Below are positions 23,201 to 35,200 of a stretch of DNA of 64,000 bases, piece by piece (the first letter of the stretch is position 1; each line of letters begins with the position of its first letter). The stretch is from Strix aluco (lineage: Eukaryota > Chordata > Aves > Strigiformes > Strigidae): assembly GCF_031877795.1 (NCBI RefSeq), contig NC_133971.1, positions 17,198,825-17,262,824 of the forward strand, read 5' to 3'. The translations under genes and the position numbers were made by a program. A model generated the notes under the pieces. It was not told where the DNA came from. It ran no database searches and saw only the letters and a program-made list of their open reading frames with translations.

Positions 23201-26200
23201 CAGAATCTCTGCTTATTGAAACAAAATGCTTGATAAGCCAACTAATACAGTGGTTGAATACAGGGGTGTCTATGCATGTGAAAGCTAAGAAAAAGCTAGA
23301 GTAAGAGACAGTTGGGTGTGTATTGTGGAAGGGAGGTATTATACTTTGAGGTCTGCAGGTTTCACTTGAGAAATTTTCTGTCTTTAAAAACAATAAAAAA
23401 TGGTGGAACCACGCAGTAATAAGTCACACCAGAATGGTTCCAAATTTTTTTTTTCCATGATAAGCAACTCATCCATGGTATGAATTCTTCAACTTAAAAG
23501 TGAGACAGGCTTTGCAACAACTTGTTGCGTTGGAGGGAAAAAAAAAAAAGCAGTAGCATTTTCTCTGTGTGTGATAAACAGTGACACTATTTTTAAATAC
23601 CATTGCTAAGCTTGAGGTTGTGAAGGGCCTGACAGTACCCATTCATTCAAAGAGCTAGAAGTGTTCTGAACTCAAGAGAAAACTTGACTTCATTGAAAAT
23701 TAAATTATCTCTAGAAGGACAAGAACGAGATACTTTCCAATGATGAACAAGAAAATTCAGATTCATTTTTCTTTAGCTGGAATATGAAATCACAGGTGGG
23801 TTTAGTCTCAGTGAGAATATATGTTTCAAATTACCTTTTTTCTCTTTCCCCTTTTTTACAAAAGAACTAGAACAGATGAGCAAGAACAAGAAGTCAGTGA
23901 TTACTAAAGCATGTCAGATAGGTGGTTTGTGAGTCTCTTCATGCTTTTTCACTGCAGGTTGTATCAAAACATAACATAGAACTTTTAGCCTGATTTCCTA
24001 AGGAAATAAAATACATTTTATTTAAGTGGCCCTTTGCTTTGCCCTCTCTTTTCCCTCCGCCTTATGCTTTGAAACTGTTAGTGAATTTCATAAAAATTTG
24101 CTACTTGAAGACTTTAAAAAAAGTAGGAGGATCAAGAGTCTGTTAAGTTTCTACTTAGGGAAAGGTTGTGAGTTGAATAAAACCAGACAGTAGTGTGTCT
24201 ACACAGGACGGAATTAGTGACCCAGCTGCAGGCAGTTTGAATGAGCACTTACACCTTCTTAGGTACCAGACAATCTATTTGTAAATATGTGAAGAAACCC
24301 AGAAGTGCTCACAGCAGGTGAAAGAGTCAGCAAATTCTTTCTATTTCACTTGTGAAGATGGTGTTCAGCTGTCCCCCTTTTCAGAAGCTGTACTGAGACA
24401 ACTTACTGAAATTGGGAAGTTCTTAGATTTTGTCAAGTCACCACAAAAACCTTCTACTAATATTTTGAAAAAAGGTTTTCATTATTTTATATGTATAATA
24501 CTATATAGTAATGCCTGGTATTCAGGACGGCTGTTATGTATTGGACTGTTTTTCCCCGTTTAAACAAGAAGCCTTTGTTACAATATGCTTTATACAGGTG
24601 TTTCTCACTCATTAGAGGCATTCCCAAATAACACCCTTCATTTTTGTATTAGGAATAAATGATGAATTGGCACATCCTTCTGCATTTTCAATAGCTTTTT
24701 TCATTTGCTATCTTTTAAAAGGAGAATCATAGTGCAAGAAATTAGCAAGTTAAATACAGTTGTTTAAAGTCAGTCATTTGAAATTTCCTTTCTGGGAAAC
24801 TCTGCTGGGTATATTATGTTTTGTTAATCTGTGGTCTAACCCCATCTCAAGCAGAAAATACATTTCGTAGCTGCCTAGTTCATTTTTCAGACATGCTGTT
24901 GAATGGAGTGTAATCTCAAGAAGACTAATACATAGTTTTCTGTGTAAGATCGGAATTATTGGTGGAACTGGCCTCGATGATCCGGATATCTTAGAACGAA
25001 GAAGAGAAAAATACATTGATACTCCCTATGGCAAGGTGTGTATAACCTGTTCTTTTTTTATTACTGAGACTTTTTGCTGTTTTTAAAGATGTCTGTATGC
25101 TTTAAGAATTTTCAGACTGTTAAATGAATGCATCAAGGAGTACTGCCACAAGACTGTTTCCCTTTAGTTGCTATGTATTCTGTGATTCTTAGTTTGTAGA
25201 AACAAGGTGTTACAAAGATGATATGCAAAGGAGACATACCTCTTTTCATTTGTAGATTGGATGAATTTACAAACTCAGTCCTGAATTTGCAGTCAAGAGC
25301 GATAAACCCTGTCTTTCAAATGCATGCTGTTGTGTGATCTGTAGTATGTCACATTGCTCCAGGAACCTTTCTGAATTGAAGAAAACTTCTTTGAGTTATA
25401 TGGACCACCCTCTTCCCTGTACCCACTGAATTACGCCTCACGTACCAGTGCTCTCCTTACAGTCATGCTTATAACCACAAAATTAAGCTCTGAAACTGTT
25501 TTTGTGGCACAGGTATTCTTGGCCAACTCTCCTTCACATTGCTTCAGGCCTTTTCCTCAGCAAAAGGGAGTGGAGGCTAGGGGTGTTGCTCTTATACACA
25601 GTGCTGAGTGTGTTGCGGAGGACAGTTTATGCCCGAAAGCATTTATAGTAGAAACAGGGAAGGCAAAGGATGAGAGATTTACAGGCAGAAAATCAAGGGG
25701 AGGAAGTTCATAGAAGAACTGGATCTCAGATACTCTGTAATATCATAAGACTGGGGGAGTCTGAGTGCTTCATAATTCTATCAGAATTATCTCTTATGAA
25801 ATCTACCAGTGTAAGCTAGAATACATACAAAAAAACATCTGGCATGTGGTAGCAAGAGCCATTTTATGGGTAGAATCTTGCCAAAAACTCTCAGAGCTGT
25901 GGTGTGTGATTGAAAATCTGAATCTGTGCCTCCATTCAAAATGGCGTAAGGGGGAAGTAAAAAGCAAGCGGAATTTTTGTGCACACCATTCAAGATGTGG
26001 AAGGAGATAAAGGTTAAGGGAGGAGAAAACATAATCAGAAAAATACTTTTGACTTTTCCACTATCCCTCAAAATCTAACAAACTGCAAGAGAAAGAAGAG
26101 AACTTGCCTCCTCCATTTTCTGTACCATGATCTCCAAAAAGTAGCCAGTATTGGTCTGAAGTAGAATCCACTGATGAAACCAAACTGTTTGCTGTTGCAT

Positions 26201-29200
26201 TCTGTATTTGTGAGAGTCATGGCTGGTCATAGCTTGGCTGCGTCTGAAGAGTGCTTACAGAGCAAAACCAGCACTAGTAGCAGATATTAACTGAAGCCTT
26301 TGTATCCAGGAAAGATGAAACACTCTTCTCCCTCACAGGAGTCTGTTTTAAGGGCACAGTGGCAGCACAGCATTTGGAGGGCTGTTTTGTCTCAGTGCTG
26401 GGATGCAGCAGGATTTTAGTGGTCCAAACTGTGTGGTGCACTAGGTGGGCCTACAGCAGGGTTTAGTATTACTAAGAAGAGTAGGAGTACCTGCAGGATG
26501 TCTCCTGCATAAGGGAGTGGAATAAGCTTCCTCAGTATGGGACACTTTTTTAATTTCGTTTAGGAAGCAGCTTAGCTACTGTTGTTTTAATATGTTCTTC
26601 ACAGAATGCAACATGAATAGGGGAAAATAAATCTTGGTTGCCTGTTGTGGTTTCTGAGAAACCTCCATCAGTGGACTGTCTGTGTCTGAGCTTATGTATT
26701 ATGCATTTAGCAGAGGCTCAGTTTAAAGAAATAGCTTGTGAATATTCTCTCTCTGTATGGTGGGGCAGGGAGTGGTGTATAACTGAGATGTCATGGTAGG
26801 AACCCAAGCAGGGCTCCTAGATACTGTGATGAGCTGAACTGGGACTGTTAAGCTGGCCTGGATGGAAAACTGCAATTTATGGGGCTTCTGTATCTGTGAA
26901 AGGGACCACAGCAAACAGCGAGCTTTTGACCTTACCCCTGCTGGCCTGTCACTCTTCTCTCTGCCTGTAGATATGATAAGAACTTGGACTATTGTTCTGA
27001 TGGTTGTTTCATGTAGGCACTCCTGCACAGAATCACATTAGCTTCAGTGTTTGAATGCAGTTTACACCCTCGTTTTTCATCGTCATGGAGCAACTGGTGG
27101 ATCAGCCTTAGTGTAAGATGTGCAGGGCTGCAATCACAAGTCACAGTGGCACGAAGTTCATTGAGTGAGTCAGGTTGATGGACTTAATTGAAGCAGAAAC
27201 AGACCTCACAAATTTAATTGGTATCACTAGGTGAATCAATGTTTGCTTATTTTGCTGTGGAGGCCTTTTAGCATTCAGGAAAGGTGTTACACAGCCTGCC
27301 TTTCTCATTTGAGAATAAAAGAGATGAGGGAAGTAGGTATTGCTGAATGCGAAATGTCAAATGATAACTTTTTTAACGTGTGCTTGGAAAAATTTAGAAT
27401 TTTGTGGTTTAGGTTAGTATTTTTTTCTAAAGGTGTGTCTTGTTCTTGATTGTTACTGAAATAAAACCAAATAGGAATTTTTCTGCCATAAAGATGCTCT
27501 TTCACAGAGCCATGACATCACTGAAGAGAGGATCTGTCTGAAATTTCAAGAGATAAAGGGCTTGATCTTAATAAGATTCTAAGTTCAGAACTTTGTGGTC
27601 TTTGAATTGCTGAGAGAATTAGAGATGCAACATCAAGCCTATGTAGTTGAAGCAAAACTAGGAACAATGAAAATTAATGTCTGAATGCCAAAAGGAAAAT
27701 GCAAGGCATAGTTAAAAAAATGTATGTCCATTTCATTCTACCCTCTAAAAATGCAAAGTGTACAATTCTACTTTCCTTGAATTTTCATTTTTAATTCTTA
27801 AGTTTCTTGGCAAGGACATAGCCAAAATATTTTCAGCTGAAAACCTTTCTGGTGGTGATGTTCCTTGGCACCTTTTACATTTGACAACAGCAAAATATAA
27901 GTTTCTTTAATGCTGTTTCTTTACTTTTAGAAGCAGAATAATAGCTTACATTTTGTTCATATAGAGTCCTTGAATTGTATTCCGCTTTGGCCTTCTCTAA
28001 TAGTAAGAATCATTCAGTAACAAAACTTACATCACTAGGGAATGTGAGGTTATTTTTTTCAGGTGAAATATGGAAAAGTTTAAAGGAAACTAGTATGAAA
28101 ATTTCTGCAATTCTCTATATTGGCATTGGTCCGTCCTCCCATGATCTTTCATGTTACATTAGTAATACTAGTGAACATGCAGTACATTAGTTTTTTTCAA
28201 AAATAAATATGCTTACAGCTGTTAATATTCCAGCCTTCTTTTCTCCCTGTCCACTTCCACCATTTTGATTGCATCAAAGATTTGGTACTCTATGGAAAAT
28301 ACCTGAAAACTTTTTGGTATTCCATCTCCAGATATGGAAAATATTGTTCTCTTACAGGATAAGAAAATTTCTTATAAGAGCATTTATCTTAATCATTGAA
28401 TTTTGAATCTACTAATAAAACATTGTTCAAAATATACTTTGTTAGGTTGTTTTACTTTCTGCATGACAGAACTTGGTTCTGAATCACCTTCCCCCAAATT
28501 GGCAAAATATCTTCCTGTTCTAGAAAATTGTTTTAGGTGCCCTTGCTTTTTTTGCTCATACATATATCTGGCAAACAAAGCGGGGTGGGGTTTCCACCTT
28601 GCACATGAGCTTTGTAAGCTTGCATCAGGAAAATCAGACCATGTGATGTAACACTTAAGCTTCTCTTCTGCCTGCCCAAAATTATGTACATCATTTGGTT
28701 CCGAAACTAGACCACAGGTTAAATGAAGGCTTGGGGAACCTGTGAGATACTTCTCCATCTCAGGTTTTCCTTAGATTTTTATTTTGCTTGTTCGTTCTAT
28801 TTTCTGTTCTAGCTTGGTTCTGAGGTGAGACCGAAGAAAAAATTAATTCTGTAAGCACCACATGAACAATACCTTAAGCATATTTGTGTTGCAGACAAAG
28901 GGGATTTATTTAAATTGTTTGTTACTGTCATAATTTTGTGTTAACTGCCCAGGGTTCTTTGCTTCCTTTTCTGTTTTGCAACACTGAGTAGTATATGTCT
29001 GACTTGGATTTTGTGGAAGGAGGAAGTAGTTAAATACATACATTAATTATTAATGTTTTGAGAACTTTTCATTGGGCGTTTTATTATTAAATCCTGCTTT
29101 AAAAGTACTGTATTAGAGCTTCAAATTCGGATTGTTCCACTGGAAGTTTTTATTATTTTACTAACATTTCAAAGCTCCTGAATACAACTGACATAACAGT

Positions 29201-32200
29201 GGAGAGGTACAAGCACTGGAAAGAACTTGTGGGAGAAAGAGAGCGGAACAGAAGCATACACTAGCTCTGTTAAGTGGTTAACACATAGTTTGAAATTTCT
29301 GTATCTTTCACTTCCTTGTAACTTTACACATGCTGGCTTATCCTTATTTCCTCTCTTTTAATGACCCATGATGCAGTATCTGCAAAGTTTTTTCTTAAAC
29401 TGTCAGTTCATCATTTAGCAGAACATTCTTCGTTCCAAATCTTTCTTTCTCCCTGCCATGTTTCTAGCAATCGTGTACAAGAAAGGTACTCAGGCAGTCA
29501 CCTGGAAGATGCCCTGAATGTGTTCTCTGGAAATCTGTGTAAAGATGATAACCAGTCCTGTTACACAGCCACTCTGAAGCCTTTTGAAGTGACTAGGATG
29601 GCAGCAGATAGGGATAGAAACCCTGGCTACCACAACTAGATCTTGAAGTCTGTTGGATTTCAAAGCTGTTGCATTCTTGCTGCATCAGCAGCATATGCCA
29701 AAATTCAGTGGAGTTCTGTGGTGATGCTGAATATCAAATAGCAGTTAAATTAGACCTTTCTACCCCAAATCTTTTGGAAACCGATATAAACTTGAATCTA
29801 TTGCTTGCAATAAACTTGAATCTGTCATTTGTAAAGCAAAGGATCCAGTCTTCAACTTACTGATCTTTACTTTTCATTTTGATAGGAAGCAAGGAATTTT
29901 GGCTGAAGTCCTCTTTAATTTTTAAGAGTATTTTTGTGTGCTGCTGTGAGCTAAGTTGCAAGCTTATTCACACAGCAAATGCCTGCTCTCAAAACAAAAC
30001 AAACCCACAAATGTGTGAACCTTCATTGTTATAGAATGTTACAACATCAAAATGCCTTGGCAACTAGACATCAAGGCTTTCACCCTGTGTGAAATTTTGC
30101 TCTTAAAGCCATGTCTGGTTCAGATGAGTATATGTTAAGTAAGGTAAATAGATTAAACGTTTAAATGTCAGTAAATTAATATTAAATGGTAACTTCTAAA
30201 AATAAGTCAGAATACACTACAGTTCTAAAAATAAATTTTCTGGAACATTCCCTTTATTAAAAAAAAATATGGTAGATATGTGGGCAGAATTTAAACCTAG
30301 GTGATTGAGGAGATTTCACATTAAAAATTACCAAAAAGACCTGTGCAATAGGTAGTAGAAAGTGGTGTTTTTATTAGAAATTAGTATCTCTAAAATGCAG
30401 CTATGTGGGATTCATGTCTTACTTTATTCTAGATCTCTGCAAATTTTCAAGTGTATAGTAGAATTAAGAGCTGTAAAACTAATTGTAATTGAAATCCTGC
30501 AGCTAGCATTGAAATACAAATAAAATTATAGCAAGTAGCAGGCAACAGAACATTTCTAAATGCAAATGTGTGAGTCCTTCCAGATACTTACAAACTTGTG
30601 ATCAGTAAATAAATTGTAATTTTGTTAATAGCTATTTCAGCTTTAAATCCCAGGGTATGGAAAGAAAGATTGGTACAGAGTGGCTTCCAGCTTATTTACA
30701 GTTTCTTCTACATTGCAATAAAAAGAGTGAAATGCATGCAGTTCTGAATTGAGCAATGTGAGAAGCGACACATCCAACTGCACTGCTGTTCAGCACAAAT
30801 GCAGTTTAACATCTAATTAAACAGAGGCGTTGCATTTTTTAACAAAAAGGGAAGCTAGAAGCATTGCGTATTTCAGATCCCTGATGCGTGTGCCCAGGAG
30901 CAGAACACAGCCCACAGAGCAGTCAGTTTGTTGTCGTGGTGGTTGATGACTTGGGGACTGCCCCATGTGGGCAGTATGACCATGGCAGGACATGTGTCCC
31001 AGCTGGACAGCTAAATCCAAAATGCTCTCACTTCCTGTCTGATTGGTTATGTATATTCTCATTGTGTAGCTGTGAGAGGAGAGTGCATGCTGTCTCATGG
31101 TCCCTGGGCTGACCAAATACAACACTGTTTCTGCCACTAGTGTACCAGAAGTTCTCTGTCATATCACAGTTCACTTCCCAAAAGCAGGATTCCCAGCAGC
31201 AGAGAAGAGGGAGTTTGTCAGGAAGCTGGGTAGGAATGAAGGGTGTGTTGGAGGAGTCTAGAACTCCTCCTCACACCCCTAGTGTGAGCTAGGGGGCCAT
31301 AGTAGGAAGGGGACAGAGAAGAGAATGGGGAGTGTTATGGAAAGGGACAGATTAAATCTGATAAAATACAGATTGGAAACTGGCCAATGTGACACCCATC
31401 TATAAGAAGGGTCAGAAGGATGATCCAGGAAATTACAGGCCTGTCAGCTTGACGTCAGTGCCCGGGAAGCTGATGGAGCAGCTCATCCAGAGTACTATCA
31501 CACAGCACATGTGGGACAACCAGATGATCAGGCCCAGTCAGCATGGGTTTATGAAAGGCAGGTCCTGCTTGACAAACCTGATCTCCTTCTACGACAGGGT
31601 GACCTGCTTATTGGATGAGGGAAAGGCTGTGGATGTTGTCTACCTTGACTTTAGCAAGGCCTTTGACACCGTTTCCCACAGCATTCTCCTGGCAAAACTG
31701 GCTGCTCGTGGCTTGGATGGGCACACGCTTTGCTGGGTAAAAAACTGGCTGGATGGCCGGGCCCAAAGAGTTGTGGTGAACGGAGTTAAATCCGGTTGGC
31801 GGCCGGTCACGAGTGGTGTCCCCCAGGGCTTGGTTTTGGGGCCACTCCTGTTTAACATCTTTATTGATGATGTAGACGAGGGGATCGAGTGCACCCTCAG
31901 TAAGTTTGCAGACGACACCAAGTTGGGTGGGAGTGTTGATCTGCTCGAGGGTAGGGAGGCTCTGCAGAGAGACCTGGACAGGCTGGAGCGATGGGCTAAG
32001 GCCAACTGTAGGAGTTTCAATAAGGCCAAATGCCGGGTGCTGCACTTGGGCCACAACAACCCCCAGCAGCGCTACAGGCTTGGGGAGGAGTGGCTGGAGA
32101 GCTGCCAGTCAGAGAGGGACCTGGGGTTGTTGACTGACAGCCGGCTGAACATGAGCCAGCAGTGTGCCCAGGTGGCCAAGAAGGCCAATGGCATCCTGGC

Positions 32201-35200
32201 TTGTATCAGAAATAGTGTGGCCAGCAGGGACAGGGAAGGGATCTTACCCCTGTACTTGGCACTGGTGAGGCCGCACCTCGATTACTGTGTTCAGTTTTGG
32301 GCCCCTCACTGCAAAAAGGACATTGAATTACTCGAGCGTGTCCAAAGAAGGGCAGCGAAGCTGGTGAAGGGTCTGGAGCACATGTCGTACGAGGAGCGGC
32401 TGAGGGAACTGGGGTTGTTTAGTCTGGAGAAGAGGAGGCTGAGGGGAGACCTCATCGCCCTCTACAACTACCTGAAAGGAGGTTGCAGAGAGCTGGGGAT
32501 GAGTCTCTTTAACCAAGTAATGAGTGATAGGACAAGAGGTAATGGCCTCAAGTTGTGCCAGGGAAGGTTTAGACTGGATATTAGGAAGCATTTTTTTACA
32601 GAATGGGTGGTTAGGCGTTGGAATGGGCTGCCCAGGGAGGTGGTGGAGTCCCCATCCCTGGAGGTATTTAAGAGTCAGGTTGACATAGCGCTGAGGGATA
32701 TGGTGTAGTTGGGAACTGTCAATGGTTGGACTAGATGATCTTCAAGGTCTTTTCCAACCTAGACGATTCTGTGATTCTGTGATTTCTGTTGGGAGGGGGC
32801 TTTTAGTAGGGGATGGCACCTGTTTAGCAAAAAGCCACCAAAGTTCACACAAGGGAGTAAGAGGTGCTAATCAATGTGAAAGCAACAAATACATTTTTTC
32901 ATGTTTGTGTAGCAATGTTTGAAATACTGTTTCAAAGTATTTGAAAGTATTACTGTTTCAAACCGTAAAGTAAGGACTTGCAATATTAATGTTAGTATGG
33001 ACGCAGAAAAACTGTGATATTTCTTCTGGTGTCAAGTTTGATTTTCCTGTTCCAGACTGTTTTACTAATCTGCCATATCAAATTCCAGAGCTGAGCTGAA
33101 GAAAATGTAAAACTACAGTGGTAACCAGTATTTCCTTTCATAACTATCCTGCTTATTTTTAAGCAGCAAAAAAAGTTAAGGTTTCTAATGTGATTGTCAC
33201 GCTGTAACTAATTTTTATTTGCTTCTCTTGCAGCCCTCAGATGCTTTGATATTGGGAAAGATAAAAAATGTGGACTGTGTGCTGTTGGCAAGGTAAACAA
33301 GCATATTAGGGGGTTTTATGTTATGTGTCCTAAAGTTTTCTCAAAAGTTTGTTGGGTTTTTTTTACATTAGGTGAACCGAATTTTTACTCTGACTTCATC
33401 TTGCTCTGTGTGGTTGCTAGCAAAGTCCAGCAGAAGTCTGGTATTTGTCCTGAACAAATTTGATGCTGCAGGAGCTCAGTGTATTAAAAATACCGTATAG
33501 GTTAGGAAAGAGAATCCAGCTGCAAGGCTGCCTGCTCTGGTGGTAGGTAGGTGGTACCTGATAACCTCAGTAATTTGTCTGCTTCTTGTGTTTGCAAATT
33601 TCCTTTGTGAAACTTGGAAATTGCCTGTTTCCAGATAAACTGTATCTCTGGTAGCACTGTAGTCTCTTCCAAATCATCCCCTTTGATTATTGAGTCCTCT
33701 CTGTTACTTTTGTTGCTTAGGAGCCTGCATCCAATTTAGTTCTCCCACTCTGGGTCATTTTTATTCATACATCTGTTACCATTCTCAGAAGAGACTCCAG
33801 ATGAGTGCATGGAAATTTCACACTAATGTAACTGTGGATATCTAGGACCAGTGTGCTACTAGATTGAACAGAAGAATATTAACGCAGTTGCCAGCATCTG
33901 GACAGCATGGGCAGAGCCAGGAGCTGATAACAGGGTCCATCAGCAGTCCCAGACAAGTCAAGGTGATGAATCAAGTCCAGACAGGAACAGTAGGAGATGG
34001 AGCCAGAGACAGGGTTGGAGATGAATGCTGCAGCACGTGTCCAAAGTCCATCCAGAGAACAGGTCTGGAGACAAACTGCAGGATAGGTCTGAAGGCCATC
34101 CAGGAGGCAGGGCTGGGCACAGGCACATCTGTGACTTAGGCCAGGAGTGAAGGCTGGAGCCTGAGCTTGAAGGCAGGATCACCTAGGCTCATGGGCACTG
34201 AGTGTTTGGGTGGAGGCCCAGGGTGAGGCTGGCCAGGGCAATTATGGCCCAGTGGTGCACTCAGGGCCCCAATTCTTTTCATGTCGGTACTTTTCCATTA
34301 AGCTGCTGACTGTTAAACATCTCTGCCATTATACTTCTGTCTGTGGTTTTACTTTTTTCACCTTGCATGGACTTTGCTCATGTATTTTATTACACCTGGA
34401 CAACATATTTCTTATTTTCTCAAATGAAATGCTAAGCCAAGATCGCATGGGTGTTCTGTGTCAAAGTAGACCTTGGGCTACAGGTGACTGAACAACTTGG
34501 CTGTGGTTTACATCCTTGCTGGGATTTATGACCATTCACGTATGACACTCGTGAGTTTACTTTTGGGAGTAAGGTACCTGCAACTTCACTTCGTGTTTTG
34601 GGAAAAATAACAGAGTTGCTTGTGAATGCCAGATTTATAAAAAGAGGCATGTATGTTCTAGAAGAGGATTACAACAACTGCAACATTAAGCAATAAATCT
34701 ACATGCCTAGTAGCTTACCAAAATGCTAATGACAACATGGGAATCCTGCCTGACAGTGCTTGTCATGTCTGCAACTCCCAGTTTTCAGTTGATGAAGTTC
34801 TTAAAACCTTTTTGTCTCTCTGAAAGAATCAATTGGGAAATTAAGTTCATCCTTTCCTCCTACTTCGTTGAAAATAATTTTCAAATGTGTTTAATCATTA
34901 TGTGAGTGATGTACCTCTATAGTGATGACTGAGATAAGTCTTACATGCACAAGCTTTTGTGTTAAGTATTTCCTGTCTTGGTGAGAAAATACACTGCAAC
35001 AGTGTGAAGTCATTCTTCTAATTTATTAAAGCTGTCAGATCATTTCAAGAGCAAAGAGAAAAATGTGATGATTCTACTGTTTTTTTGAGAAGGTGACAGA
35101 TTAAAACAGTGTGTTTTTTCTGGTTTTAATTTCCTATGATGTGCCGTTCTTTTCTGGGTGAGAATACAAACAGCACTTCTGGGTGGAAAATTTGTAGAGG

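Larger units (their letters stand above)
25036..33233 (+). other. MTAP intron 2, with a CR1 insertion
   Basis: An 8.2-kb intron. It carries the long CR1 copy at about 31.4-32.8 kb, the nested inverted repeats at 31.24 kb and a small tandem duplication at 29.79 kb. Otherwise no recognised feature. Confidence 0.8.

Noticed and set aside
25165-25190. TATTCTGTGATTCTTAG, like a CR1 tail
   Set aside because: No CR1 coding or 3' untranslated similarity precedes it.
31608-32059. Minus-strand frames of 139-148 codons
   Set aside because: Shadows of the CR1 reverse-transcriptase frame on the other strand.
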